A stretch of DNA of 53,048 nucleotides from Limnothrix sp. RL_2_0 (GTDB lineage Bacteria; Cyanobacteriota; Cyanobacteriia; Cyanobacteriales; MRBY01), in assembly GCA_012033055.1 (NCBI GenBank), contig JAAUPR010000013.1, positions 1-53,048 on the forward strand. The letters run 5' to 3'. The notes beneath the pieces are model-generated. The model worked only from the letters and a program-made list of their open reading frames with translations, was not told the origin of the DNA and searched no databases. This document shows positions 34,291 to 43,848 of the stretch, piece by piece. Made by a program: the position numbers and the translations under genes. Numbering within the stretch: position 1 is the stretch's first letter; each line of letters starts with the position of its first letter.

Positions 34291-35243
34291 ATGTCCGGTT
34301 ACATTTTGACTGCCCCTGCGAAAATAAATCTCTACCTCGAAATCTTGGGCGATCGCCCCGACGGCTTCCACGAGTTGGTCATGGTGATGCAGACTATCGG
34401 TTTAGGCGATCGCCTCGAAGTCCGGCCAAACCGCAGCGGCGACATCAATCTTTTTTGCACCCATCCCCAAGTGCCCCTGAATGATCGCAACATCGCCTAT
34501 CGCGCCGCCCAGCTCATGATGACCCGATTCGCCAAGACCTACGAAAATACCGGGGGCGTAGACATCACCATCGAGAAAAATATTCCCGTTGCCGCCGGAT
34601 TAGCAGGCGGTTCTACCGATGGGGCAGCGGTTTTAGTTGGCTTAAATTTGCTCTGGCAACTCGGATTAACTCAGCCCGATCTCCAAGAACTCGCCGCAGA
34701 ACTCGGCTCCGATGTGCCCTTTTGCATTGCTGGTGGTACGGCGATCGCACCGGACGCGGAGAAATACTCGACCCCCTCCCCGACCTCGACGGCATCCCCA
34801 TCATCCTCGCAAAATATAGCAATATTGCCGTTTCTACCCCATGGGCGTACCAAACCTACCGCGCTCAATTTGAAGAGGGTTATATCCGTGAAGCTGATGG
34901 TTGGCAGACTCGCATGAAACAACTTCATTCTGGTGAACTGATCAAAGCTATTCAAGCAAAAAATGTAGCGGCGATCGCCGCAGAACTATACAATGACCTC
35001 GAAAAAGTTGTCCTGCCCGAATTCCCCCAAGTCCAAAAATTACGTAACCGCTTCACCGCCGCAGGGGCGATCGGCACCATGATGTCCGGTTCCGGGCCAA
35101 GCGTCTTTGCCCTATGCAACTCTATCGACCAAGCCCAAACGATCAAAACCCAAGTCGCAAACCAGCTCAACGATCCAGACCTCGACCTTTGGGTTACCCA
35201 AATTTCTAACACAGGTATCCAAGCCACCCCCCTCAGCACCTAA
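34291..35243 (+). pseudogene. ispE: 4-diphosphocytidyl-2-C-methyl-D-erythritol kinase IspE, one-base frameshift
   Basis: IspE phosphorylates CDP-methylerythritol in the MEP isoprenoid pathway that cyanobacteria need for pigments and quinones. The first frame carries [13 protein letters not shown] at the start and the GHMP-kinase ATP loop [14 protein letters not shown], and breaks at about 34749. The next frame carries [15 protein letters not shown] on to [11 protein letters not shown] and the stop at 35243. Adding one A in GCGATCGCACC (34741-34751) gives AIATGRGEIL. The gene should be essential, so I regard the break as a sequence error. Confidence 0.85.
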
Positions 35244-35403
35244 ACCGCCCCCACAGGTTCGGAAACCTACACTACTAAGATCAAGAGATTACAGCGCAAT
35301 ATAGATGTATTCAGAAACAAACAGACTCACCACAACGAGCCTCGTTTGTAATTTAGAACAACACTTGTTTATATAAATCGCTCAATTTTGGAGTCACACT
35401 GCC

Positions 35404-37341
35404 ATGGGAAAAGTCGTCGGTATTGACCTAGGAACTACTAACTCTTGCGTCTCTGTAATGGAGGGCGGTAAGCCCACCGTAATCGCCAATGCAGAGGGTT
35501 TCAGAACAACACCTTCTGTTGTCGCCTACGCAAAAAACGGAGACCTACTTGTAGGGCAAATCGCTAAGCGTCAAGCCGTGATGAACCCTGGCAACACCTT
35601 TTACTCCGTCAAGCGCTTCATCGGCCGCAAGCACAGCGAAGTTAGTAACGAATCCACAGAAGTTGCATATACCGTTGAGAAAGACGGTAGCGGCAACGTA
35701 AAAATTGATTGCCCCGCAAAAGATAAGAAATTTGCCCCAGAGGAAGTTTCTGCCCAAGTACTACGCAAACTGATCGAAGATGCAAGTACTTACCTCGGTG
35801 AACCCGTAACCCAAGCCGTTATCACGGTTCCCGCATACTTTAACGACTCCCAACGTCAAGCCACAAAAGACGCAGGTAAAATTGCTGGCGTAGAAGTGCT
35901 CCGGATCATTAACGAGCCTACCGCTGCATCCCTCGCCTACGGCCTAGACAGAAAGAGTAACGAAACCATTATCGTCTTTGACCTTGGTGGTGGAACCTTC
36001 GACGTTTCCATCCTCGAAGTTGGCGACGGTGTATTTGAAGTACTAGCAACCTCCGGTGATACCCACCTTGGTGGTGACGACTTCGACAAAAAAATCGTTG
36101 ACTTCCTCGCCGGAGAATTCGAGAAAGCAGAAGGCATTGACCTCCGCAAGGATAAGCAAGCCCTCCAACGTCTGACAGAAGCGGCAGAAAAAGCAAAAAT
36201 CGAGCTGTCTAATGTTACCCAAGCGGATATCAATCTCCCCTTTATCACGGCAACTCAAGACGGGCCTAAGCATTTAGATACTAGTTTGACCCGTGCAAAG
36301 TTCGAGGAAATCTGTGCTGACCTCATCGACCGTTGCCGCATCCCTGTTGAGAATGCTATTCGCGACGCTAAACTCGATAAGTCTGCCATTGATGAAGTGG
36401 TACTTGTGGGTGGTTCGACTCGTATTCCCGCAGTGAAGGACGTTGTTGAGCGTGTTCTCGGCAAAGCGCCTAACCAAACGGTTAACCCTGATGAAGTTGT
36501 GGCGATCGGTGCTGCGATTCAAGGTGGTGTACTAGCTGGGGAAGTGAAGGATATTCTGCTCCTTGACGTTACGCCTCTCTCCCTTGGTGTGGAAACTCTC
36601 GGTGGTGTAATGACCAAGATTATCCCCAGAAACACGACTATTCCTACGAAGAAGTCTGAGGTTTTCTCGACTGCTGTGGATGGTCAGACCAATGTTGAAA
36701 TCCATGTTCTACAGGGTGAGCGGGAAATGTCTAAGGACAATAAGAGTCTGGGAACTTTCCGCCTCGACGGTATCCCCCCTGCACCCCGTGGTGTCCCCCA
36801 AATCGAAGTTACTTTTGACATCGATGCGAACGGTATTCTTCAGGTAATGGCGAAGGATAAGGGTACTGGTAAGGAACAGTCCATCAGTATTACTGGTGCA
36901 TCGACTCTGCCTGATGATGAGGTGGATCGGATGGTTCAGGAAGCTGAGGCTAATGCTTCTAGTGATAAGGAACGCCGCGAAAAGATCGACCGTAAGAACC
37001 AAGCTGATTCTTTGGTTTACCAAGCTGAGAAGCAAATCGAAGAGCTGGGCGATAAAGTCCCTGCTGACGATAAGACGAAGGCTGAGGGCATGATCAAGGA
37101 TCTGAAGGAGGCTGTGGCTCAGGAAGATGATGAGAAAATCTCAACGCTCATGCCTGAATTGCAACAGGTGCTGTACACGATTGGTAGCAACATCTATCAG
37201 GAGGCTGGTGGCGATCCTTCTGCGGCTGGTTTCGATCCTAATGCTGCGGCTGGTGGCTCTGCGTCCGGTGATGCGGGTTCTGCGCCAAGTAGTGATGGTG
37301 GTGATGATGTGATTGATGCGGAATTCTCTGAAACGAAGTAA
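35404..37341 (+). CDS. dnaK: Hsp70 chaperone DnaK
   Basis: The 645-residue chaperone begins [20 protein letters not shown], with the ATPase motifs [13 protein letters not shown]-like [10 protein letters not shown] near residue 195 and [10 protein letters not shown] near 335, followed by a substrate-binding domain (IPRNTTIPT..) and the C-terminal DVIDAEFSE. It folds nascent and stress-damaged proteins with DnaJ and GrpE. The length and ending are usual for cyanobacterial DnaK2-like proteins. No CIRCE element was found in the 160 bp before it. A terminator follows. Confidence 0.95.
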   Translation: MGKVVGIDLGTTNSCVSVMEGGKPTVIANAEGFRTTPSVVAYAKNGDLLVGQIAKRQAVMNPGNTFYSVKRFIGRKHSEVSNESTEVAYTVEKDGSGNVKIDCPAKDKKFAPEEVSAQVLRKLIEDASTYLGEPVTQAVITVPAYFNDSQRQATKDAGKIAGVEVLRIINEPTAASLAYGLDRKSNETIIVFDLGGGTFDVSILEVGDGVFEVLATSGDTHLGGDDFDKKIVDFLAGEFEKAEGIDLRKDKQALQRLTEAAEKAKIELSNVTQADINLPFITATQDGPKHLDTSLTRAKFEEICADLIDRCRIPVENAIRDAKLDKSAIDEVVLVGGSTRIPAVKDVVERVLGKAPNQTVNPDEVVAIGAAIQGGVLAGEVKDILLLDVTPLSLGVETLGGVMTKIIPRNTTIPTKKSEVFSTAVDGQTNVEIHVLQGEREMSKDNKSLGTFRLDGIPPAPRGVPQIEVTFDIDANGILQVMAKDKGTGKEQSISITGASTLPDDEVDRMVQEAEANASSDKERREKIDRKNQADSLVYQAEKQIEELGDKVPADDKTKAEGMIKDLKEAVAQEDDEKISTLMPELQQVLYTIGSNIYQEAGGDPSAAGFDPNAAAGGSASGDAGSAPSSDGGDDVIDAEFSETK

Positions 37342-37398
37342 TTCTTGCCTCGCGTCATGGTTAACTCCATCACACTGTAAATACGTTTAAGTAATTAG

Positions 37399-37429
37399 AG
37401 AGATCGATTTTGTATCGGTCTCTTTTTTT
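37399..37429 (+). terminator. Rho-independent terminator after dnaK
   Basis: AGAGATCGAT (37399-37408) pairs with ATCGGTCTCT (37414-37423), one G-T wobble, loop of five, followed by T7. Confidence 0.85.
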
Positions 37430-37786
37430 GTGACAATTTTTACAGGAACAGGGGAAAGAATATTGGGCGATCGCCGGCCATTGAGATTAATACTATGGGC
37501 AGTTTATTGTGTCAGCTTCTTTGTCAGCATTAATGGCAGGTTATCTGAGGTGAACTAAATATCGAGTCACGAGTTTTATTTCTGTCAAGATATCAGCATT
37601 TTTATTGTCCGATTTAAATGTCGTCAGTACGGTGCTGTATCGGGGATCAGTGAAGCAACATAGCAATTTTTAAAGAAATCTAAAGGGATCTTCAAATCAT
37701 TTTTAGGCTGCGTTACAACGAAGGAGATGGGCAGAATGCTTCGGTAATAGAAAAACGATTAAGAAGCCCCATTGAAATCATCTTCG
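37430..37786. other. Intergenic region, no gene seen
   Basis: About 360 bp with one HIP1 site and no open frame, RNA gene or repeat that I can support. It must contain the promoter of the terminal oxidase gene. An AAGGAG near 37721 is too far from the oxidase start to be its ribosome site. Confidence 0.45.
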
Positions 37787-38508
37787 ATGGAGAAGAACGT
37801 AATGATCAATGCATTAGTTGGAATTCTGGTATTTGTGATCAATAAGGTTTACGCAAATCGCCCTTATCCCAGATTTTATGTTTTGGAGACGGTGGCACGA
37901 ATTCCCTATTTTTCTTATCTATCAGTTTTGCATCTCTACGAAACATTGGGTTTCTGGCGCAAGGCGGATTGGCTAAAAATTCATTTTGCTGAATCGTGGA
38001 ATGAACTACATCATTTATTGATTATGGAATCCCTCGGTGGTGCTGCATTTTTAGGCGATCGCATCCTCGCAAAGACAACCGCAATAATTTATTACTGGAT
38101 TGTTGTGGTGCTGTACTTGCTATCGCCAAAGTCTGCCTACCGTTTTATGGAGTTGGTAGAAGAACATGCCTATGAAACTTACGATAAATTCTTGACGGCT
38201 GAGGCTGAGACTCTTAAGAATCAAGCTGCTCCGGCGATCGCCATCAATTATTATCGTGATGGAGATCTCTATTTATTCGATGAATTTCAGACGGGTCAAG
38301 TCCCTGAACATCGCCGCCCGAAAGTAGACAATCTCTATGATGTTTTGTGGCAATCCGTGATGATGAACAGGAGCATGTTAAAACCATGGCGACCTGCCAA
38401 AAGGGTGATGCCCAAGAAATGTTGGTTAGTCCCCATGCGGCCGTAATTGAGCCGGGTCAACCCCAACTTGATGAACCATCAATAAATGTTTTACCAGAGC
38501 CTTTGTAG
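37787..38508 (+). pseudogene. Plastoquinol terminal oxidase (PTOX / alternative oxidase), one-base frameshift
   Basis: The diiron quinol oxidase passes electrons from plastoquinol to O2. From the ATG at 37787 the protein has PYPRFYVLETVARIPYF (E34), NELHHLLIMESLGG (E73, H76, E81) and EEHAYETYD. At T4 (38343-38346) the frame breaks: it would read VLWQS, while adding one T gives VFVAIRDDEQEHVKTMATCQ, which contains the last EXXH ligand pair, and ends naturally at 38508. The rest of the protein is well preserved, so an error is likely. It is monocistronic. A nearby ATG at 37802 is an alternative start. Confidence 0.82.
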
Positions 38509-38573
38509 TATTTGTGAGATAGTTTAACCGTATTTTACGGCAATGTTTTGAGTGAAGTTTTAAATATTCCTGA

Positions 38574-38597
38574 GGCGATCTGGCGATCGCCTTTTTT
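38574..38597 (+). terminator. Terminator built from a HIP1 core
   Basis: GGCGATC (38574-38580), loop TGGC, then GATCGCC (38585-38591) and T6. The right arm and part of the loop form a GCGATCGC octamer. It lies 66 bp after the terminal oxidase stop. Confidence 0.8.
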
Positions 38598-38944
38598 ATT
38601 TAGTGTTACTTCTGAGATTCCCCCTAAAAATACAAGGGTTGAGCATATTTTGAATTTAATAGGTGAGGCTTTATCTCGCTCTGAAAATAAGAGATGCAAT
38701 AACTATTTTCACGTCTCTTTTTAGGTTTAAAACTTTCTTGTGTTTTGATGATTTACAAGCAGTTTCTAGGGATTTTTTGGCTAGCAATGTTGGTGCTATT
38801 ACATTATTGAATTTAGAGATTATTTTTAGGCAATAGGTCTCTAAAAAGCAAAAAACATCAGAGTAGAACCCTAATGTTTTCATTTTTGCTTGCGCCAGTA
38901 TCTATCGTGGCGATCGCCTTTAATATTCAAACAACATTTAGAGA
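38598..38944. other. AT-rich stretch without a gene I can support
   Basis: About 350 bp, AT-rich. A 70-codon frame on the minus strand (38671-38883) and a frame on the plus strand cover parts of it, but neither resembles a protein I know and both look accidental. ATTAGGGT-like ends and short inverted repeats could be a remnant of an old element, but I cannot support that. Confidence 0.35.
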
Positions 38945-39154
38945 CTAAATCAGTTCAAACTCATCTTCTTTAAGGTGGGCAGCGTATCGTTTTTCAAACC
39001 GCACCTTAACGGGGAGAGTAGCAGTAACCGGGCGACCAATAATTTCTTCGATTTCCCCTTCCATGCCATTGAGATCATAGGCAACTTTGCGGTTCTGGGG
39101 ATGGTTATAAACAACGACAGATGCCGTCACACGGATGCGATCGCCAACATTCAT
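38945..39154 (-). CDS. ftrV: Ferredoxin-thioredoxin reductase variable chain
   Basis: The 69-residue protein begins MNVGDRIRVTASVVVYNHPQ and has the SH3-like barrel pattern GMEGEIEEIIG...LPVKVRFE ending LKEDEFELI. This is FtrV, which shields the catalytic FtrC subunit in the light-driven reduction of thioredoxins by ferredoxin. Length and sequence are as usual. FtrC is not in the window. Confidence 0.93.
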   Translation of the reverse strand: MNVGDRIRVTASVVVYNHPQNRKVAYDLNGMEGEIEEIIGRPVTATLPVKVRFEKRYAAHLKEDEFELI

Positions 39155-39393
39155 AAAACTCTTTTTTCCTCTCTCGAAACTCTAGGATCTAGACGCTCAA
39201 TGTCCAGCAAACAACCCCACTATTGTACATAGCAGCGGGAATTCTGTTTCACCGTTTCTATATTTTTCAACGCTAGCGGCGATCGCCAGACCCATAGCTC
39301 AGAGCAAATCGATGTAAATATTATTGAGCAGCCCGAAGCATTTCCGAGACGACCATGCAAAATTAAAGAGTGATTCCATCAAGGGCATTGAGC

Positions 39394-41457
39394 ATGAAGT
39401 TTTGGCTAACCTTTCTAGAAATCTTACCCGGACTAAACGACACAGAACTGACTGAAATTGAAGCCAGTGGTCTATTCGCACCCCAGACCACCGAGCGAGA
39501 AAGCACAGTAGTTTCCGCCAGCCTCGGAGCCAGTACGCCCACCACACCCGCTATTTTGCCCCTAAGTGGAGCCGCCGTTATCTTCCCCGGTATCATCGTC
39601 AGCCTGATCATCCTCTTCCTGATGAGCATCTGGGCCTATACCCGCGTTTATGTAATCACCCCCAACAACGAAGCTTTTGTCCGCACTGGCGGCGTGATCC
39701 GCAAGAAAAAAACAGTCATCCTTAACGGCGGCTGCGTTGTTCTCCCCGGCTTCCATGAACTTACCCGTGTGCCCCTCCGGGAAATTTCCATCGACGTAGA
39801 GCGCACTGGGAATCTTGCCGTCCGCACCCAAGACTACCTCCGGGCGAATATGCGCGTCACCTTTTACGTCTGCATCAACGCCAAAGAAGAAGACGTTTTA
39901 GTGTCCGCTGCCCGACTGTCAAAACAAGGCCGCATTTCCGAAAACGATATCAAAGATGCCTTGGAGAAACGGGCAGACGATGCCATTCGTGCCGCCGCAA
40001 AACGGAAAAGTATTGCCGAAATTGATTCAGACAAGTTGGGCTTTGCCGATGAGGTATTGAACCTGATTCAACAAGACCTTAAAAAAGTGGGTCTGACCCT
40101 CAACAATATTGCTATTTCCGAAATTGAAGAAAGTGATACTTACGATGAAAATAATTTCTTTGATGCCCAAGGGGTTAAACTTCGTACGGAAACTATTCAA
40201 AAATCGATCCAGCAAAAACTCGATGTGGAGCTGGGGATTCTCAAGGAAAAGCGTGAGTTAGAACTCAACACCAAAGTCGAAATTGAAGAGCAAGAATTGG
40301 CGGCGGAAGAAAAATCCCTCAAATTAGCGAAGCAGAAAGAGGAAGCCACCATCAACCAAGCGAAGGAAATCGAGTTCTTGAAAGCTCAACAAGCCCAAGA
40401 AATTCAGGCTTCTCAGGATAAGGAGATGGCAAAAATCGAGCGGAATAAAATTTTGCAAGAGAAGGCTGTGGAGGAGGAAAAAATCCAGAAAAAATTAGCG
40501 TTGCAGCAAAGTCAAATTCTTGCAGACATTGAGCTAGAAGCACAAAATAAAGCTCTAAAAGTTGCCCGCACGCAACAGCAGCAGGAGGCGGAAATTGCTG
40601 AAATTACGCGCAAAAAGACTATCGATGCTTCTCAATTAAAGGCTCAGGTGGCCGTGGCGGAGGCGGAACAGGAATCGCGCATTGCTCAACAGGAGGCGGC
40701 GATCGCCATCGCAAATAAAGAAAGAGAACGCTTTGTCGCAGAAGCAGAACGTACCCAAGCCGAAGAAGCCGTGTCCACTGCCCAAGCCGTTGAACAGGCC
40801 AATCGTGAGCAACGTTTAGCAGTGATCGATGCCGAGAAATCTGCCCAACAGGTGCGTATCGCCGATCAAAACGTCGTGGAAATCGATGTCTTCCGTCGTC
40901 GTCGTCAAGCCGAAATTGCCCGCCAAGCCGCTGATTTAGAAGCCGATTCCATTCGCACCCTCGCCGAAGCTAATCGCTATAAAGCCCTCGCCGAAGCTCA
41001 AGGTAAACAGGCGCTAATTGAGGCGGAAAATGCCCTGAGTAACGCCAACCGCACCGCTGATTTGATTAAGTTAATGTTGCCGGAATTGTCTGATCAGTTA
41101 CCAGAAATTATGCGTGCCCTGTCGCCCCAGCCCGGTGTATTGGGTGATGCCAAGATCTTTGCGTTCCCCGGTGCTAATGGCAATGGCTCTGGTGCTGGCA
41201 TTGGCGATATCAACAAATTGTTGTTTTCTACTAGTGGTTTATCGCTGCTGAATACGTTGCTCGATGAAGGTAAACTTGGTCAATTATTGGGTCAGGTCAC
41301 TGCTTTTTTGCAGGATAATTCGGCGGATTCTGGTTCGTCACAGGTGCTTCAGGACATTGAGTCTTTATTAGATGCTTTTCAAAATCCAGATCCGATGGTT
41401 GTTAGTGAACCAACTCCCATTATTCCGACTCCCACCGAAGATGAGGCTGGGGCTTAG
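39394..41457 (+). CDS. Flotillin-like SPFH/band 7 protein
   Basis: From the ATG at 39394 the protein has 687 residues. A membrane segment (about 53-76, FPGIIVSLIILFLMSIWAY) is followed by an SPFH domain (about 85-260, with VYVITPNNEAFVRTGG and LREISIDVERTGN) and a long coiled coil of EA-rich repeats (about 265-560), then a flotillin C-terminal region. Flotillins scaffold membrane microdomains. The upstream GTG at 39370 is less likely. It seems to be monocistronic or linked to the SLH lipoprotein gene 51 bp downstream. Confidence 0.88.
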   Translation: MKFWLTFLEILPGLNDTELTEIEASGLFAPQTTERESTVVSASLGASTPTTPAILPLSGAAVIFPGIIVSLIILFLMSIWAYTRVYVITPNNEAFVRTGGVIRKKKTVILNGGCVVLPGFHELTRVPLREISIDVERTGNLAVRTQDYLRANMRVTFYVCINAKEEDVLVSAARLSKQGRISENDIKDALEKRADDAIRAAAKRKSIAEIDSDKLGFADEVLNLIQQDLKKVGLTLNNIAISEIEESDTYDENNFFDAQGVKLRTETIQKSIQQKLDVELGILKEKRELELNTKVEIEEQELAAEEKSLKLAKQKEEATINQAKEIEFLKAQQAQEIQASQDKEMAKIERNKILQEKAVEEEKIQKKLALQQSQILADIELEAQNKALKVARTQQQQEAEIAEITRKKTIDASQLKAQVAVAEAEQESRIAQQEAAIAIANKERERFVAEAERTQAEEAVSTAQAVEQANREQRLAVIDAEKSAQQVRIADQNVVEIDVFRRRRQAEIARQAADLEADSIRTLAEANRYKALAEAQGKQALIEAENALSNANRTADLIKLMLPELSDQLPEIMRALSPQPGVLGDAKIFAFPGANGNGSGAGIGDINKLLFSTSGLSLLNTLLDEGKLGQLLGQVTAFLQDNSADSGSSQVLQDIESLLDAFQNPDPMVVSEPTPIIPTPTEDEAGA

Positions 41458-41508
41458 GGGATGGTTGTAAAAGTGAATAGGGTAGGATAGCAATCGACAA
41501 ACTTTTGG

Positions 41509-42705
41509 ATGAAGGATTTGCGATATTTTTGGCGGGCATCTGGGGCAATGTTTTTAATGCTGGGGTTGTGGGGCTGTAATCAGCAAGGCTCTCTGGAGGA
41601 TAGTTTGGCTCCGGATCCGGGTCTTTCTCAGCAGCCAGCGGTCTTGGGTAATGATGCCCCGACGACTAATTTGCCAAAGGATTTTCCCTCGGAGATTCCC
41701 ATTTATCCGAATGCGACTTTGATTCAGTCGGAACCGAATTCGACGGTGTGGGCGATCGCCGATAATGTGACGCAGCTAGAAACCTTTTATCGGGACAAAT
41801 TAGCGGCGGAAAATTGGAGTATCGTACCGTCCGAATCCACTGCGAATAATTTCATTCAACTGGTGGCGACAAAAGATAATATCGAAATCAGCTTGGCTTT
41901 ACCTACGGCATCTGCTCCGGCGGCGGAGGACTCTGACCGGGCGGTGGTGGGCACAACTTTTGTTTTGAATTATCAACTTCTTGATAGTCAACCGGAACTT
42001 AATGGGGACAATGCGGGCACTGGTACAGAACCTGCTGATACAGCCACCGAGGAAGAGAAAAAAGGCAACGCAACGACGAATAATACAGATCCGTCGCAAA
42101 TGGTTAAAGATTTGGAGCAATTGGGGGTATTTACTGCGCAGGATTATCAGCCTGATGAGGTGATCAGTCGCCGTCAGTTTGCTCGCTGGCTCCTGCAAGC
42201 CCACAATGCGATCTACGGCGATCGCCAAAACCAGCAAATCCGACTGGCCAACAACGCGAGCAAACCCGTGTTTTCCGATGTGCCGACGAGTGACCCCGAT
42301 TTTGACGTGATCCAAGGTCTCGCCGAAGCTGGATTTATTCCTTCCAGTCTGACCAACGACACCAGCACCCTCGCCTTCCGCCCCGATGCCCCCCTCACCC
42401 GCGAAACCCTCGTAGCGTGGAAAGTCCCCCTCGACCGTCGCCAAGCCCTTCCCAAAACCACCCTCGATCAAATTGACGAAACATGGGGCTTTCAGGATGC
42501 TGCGAAAGTAGATACCCGCGCCCTCCAAGCCCTCTACATCGATTTTCAAAATGACGATAAATCTAATGTGCGGCGTTTATTTGGCTACACCACGCTATTC
42601 CAACCCAAAAAAAGTGTCACCCAAAAAGAAGCGGCGATCGCCATCAGCTATTTCGGTTTCCAAGGAGACGGTTTAAGCGCAGCCGAAGCATTGCCCCAAC
42701 CATAA
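41509..42705 (+). CDS. SLH-domain lipoprotein
   Basis: The 398-residue protein has a signal peptide with lipobox (GLWGCNQ), a low-complexity linker, an unrecognised domain (about 55-165) and an S-layer homology region (about 205-390) containing VISRRQFARWLLQAHNAIYGD and KPVFSDVP. SLH domains bind peptidoglycan-linked polymers, so the protein likely tethers membrane or outer layer to the wall. It follows flotillin by 51 bp. Convergent ho1 is separated by a terminator hairpin. Confidence 0.8.
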   Translation: MKDLRYFWRASGAMFLMLGLWGCNQQGSLEDSLAPDPGLSQQPAVLGNDAPTTNLPKDFPSEIPIYPNATLIQSEPNSTVWAIADNVTQLETFYRDKLAAENWSIVPSESTANNFIQLVATKDNIEISLALPTASAPAAEDSDRAVVGTTFVLNYQLLDSQPELNGDNAGTGTEPADTATEEEKKGNATTNNTDPSQMVKDLEQLGVFTAQDYQPDEVISRRQFARWLLQAHNAIYGDRQNQQIRLANNASKPVFSDVPTSDPDFDVIQGLAEAGFIPSSLTNDTSTLAFRPDAPLTRETLVAWKVPLDRRQALPKTTLDQIDETWGFQDAAKVDTRALQALYIDFQNDDKSNVRRLFGYTTLFQPKKSVTQKEAAIAISYFGFQGDGLSAAEALPQP

Positions 42706-42732
42706 AAAAAAGCCCCAATCCGTAGATCGAGG
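42703..42732 (-). terminator. Terminator after ho1 (minus strand)
   Basis: On the minus strand CCTCGATC, loop TACG and GATTGGGG form eight pairs (two wobbles), followed by a C and T8. On the plus strand this lies at the end of the SLH gene. It ends ho1 transcription. Confidence 0.75.
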
Positions 42733-42776
42733 AATTTTAAAAGTTGAAATTTAAGACCAAAACGCCAAACTAAAAA

Positions 42777-43493
42777 TTAGTTACTAGCAGGACTCATATT
42801 AGTGCTGCCCTTAGCCTTACGACGGGTCAAAGTATTAAAGAGCATCGTGCCGATCGCCTTCACGAGATTACCCTCTAGCTCTTGGAACATTTTCATGTTC
42901 ATGCTAAACGCATCATTCGCTTCATCCACAATTTGATCCGCCATTTCTTGGCTGACATCAAGATCGTTCATCGCCGCACGGTACATGTCCTTAAACGCTT
43001 TCTCGTCGTCAATATTATCAAACTCATAAAACGCTGTGCCTGCCCCCTCAAGGTTCATGGCATTTTGAGCAATTTTCTTGAGGATTTGACCACCAGAGAG
43101 ATCGCCAAGGTAACGAGTGTAGGAGTGGCTCACTAACAGCTCAGGCGCTTGATTGGCAACTTCATGGATACGGTCAACATAGGCTTGACCAGAAGGGGTG
43201 ATCTGAATTTCGGACTGCCAGTTTGCACCGTAGTAGAAACGGAGATCTGTCTCAAGACTCTCTCTACGGTTGAGTTCAGGGAAATAAATTTTAGAGACAA
43301 CGGGATGATCCTTGAGGCGTTCCATCTCGTCTTCCATGGCAGAGTAGACAAAATAGAGGTCTGTCACTAATTTCCGATAGGACTTCTTCTCTACCACACC
43401 CTTGAGGAAGCATTTCACGAAGCCAACGTTCTCTGCCATTGTGTGGGATGTCTTGGTTCCCTCTCGTAACATTGTTGCTAGGTTAGCGACCAT
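42777..43493 (-). CDS. ho1: Haem oxygenase
   Basis: The 238-residue enzyme opens haem to biliverdin, iron and CO, the first step to phycobilin pigments. It has TKTSHTMAENV with the proximal His (H17), FYYGANWQS near residue 88, and the distal-helix motif YLGDLSGGQILKKIAQ near 129. Length and sequence match cyanobacterial HO1. It should be cytosolic and use ferredoxin. The upstream region (43494-43768) holds no gene and so its promoter. Confidence 0.93.
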   Translation of the reverse strand: MVANLATMLREGTKTSHTMAENVGFVKCFLKGVVEKKSYRKLVTDLYFVYSAMEDEMERLKDHPVVSKIYFPELNRRESLETDLRFYYGANWQSEIQITPSGQAYVDRIHEVANQAPELLVSHSYTRYLGDLSGGQILKKIAQNAMNLEGAGTAFYEFDNIDDEKAFKDMYRAAMNDLDVSQEMADQIVDEANDAFSMNMKMFQELEGNLVKAIGTMLFNTLTRRKAKGSTNMSPASN

Positions 43494-43768
43494 AGGAGTA
43501 AATACCTTGTCTTTAATAGGACGAATAAATATAAAAAGGTTTGTTAAAAAAAATTAACAAATTGAAAAAAGTGCTTAGTTCAGTAGGTTAACTGCTTTTC
43601 TTGTGAATTGGCATTAAGTTTTTTTACAAAGAATAGGCTGGGAATCTTGCCTAATAATGGTTTGGTTTTTGTTGGGGCTATAAGTGATCTGGCGATCGCC
43701 CCATCCACAAAGCGAGACATAGATTAATCCCAACCCATGCCCTCAAATTCCCGGCCAATTAACATTTA
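43494..43768. other. Intergenic region, no gene seen
   Basis: AT-rich stretch with one HIP1 site and no frame I can support. It contains the promoter of ho1 and leads into the futA terminator. Confidence 0.4.
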
Positions 43769-43811
43769 GAAAAAAAAAGATTCTTCCTGAAATAATCACC
43801 CAGAAAGAATC
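43769..43811 (-). terminator. Terminator after futA (minus strand)
   Basis: On the minus strand GATTCTTTCTG (43801-43811) pairs with CAGGAAGAATC (43779-43789), ten pairs plus one G-T wobble, loop of 11, followed by a run of T. It lies 38 bp after the futA stop. Confidence 0.85.
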
Positions 43812-43848
43812 AATTACACTTGCAGAGGAAAATTTGTCGGGAAAAGCG

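Noticed and set aside
38342-38355. Programmed ribosomal frameshifting in modB and the terminal oxidase
   Set aside because: T4 is a weak slippery run, the required shift would be needed in three places in modB, and no stimulatory structure was seen. Sequence error is simpler.
38671-38883. 70-codon minus-strand frame
   Set aside because: AT-rich, no ribosome site, no recognisable sequence and an equally open frame on the other strand.
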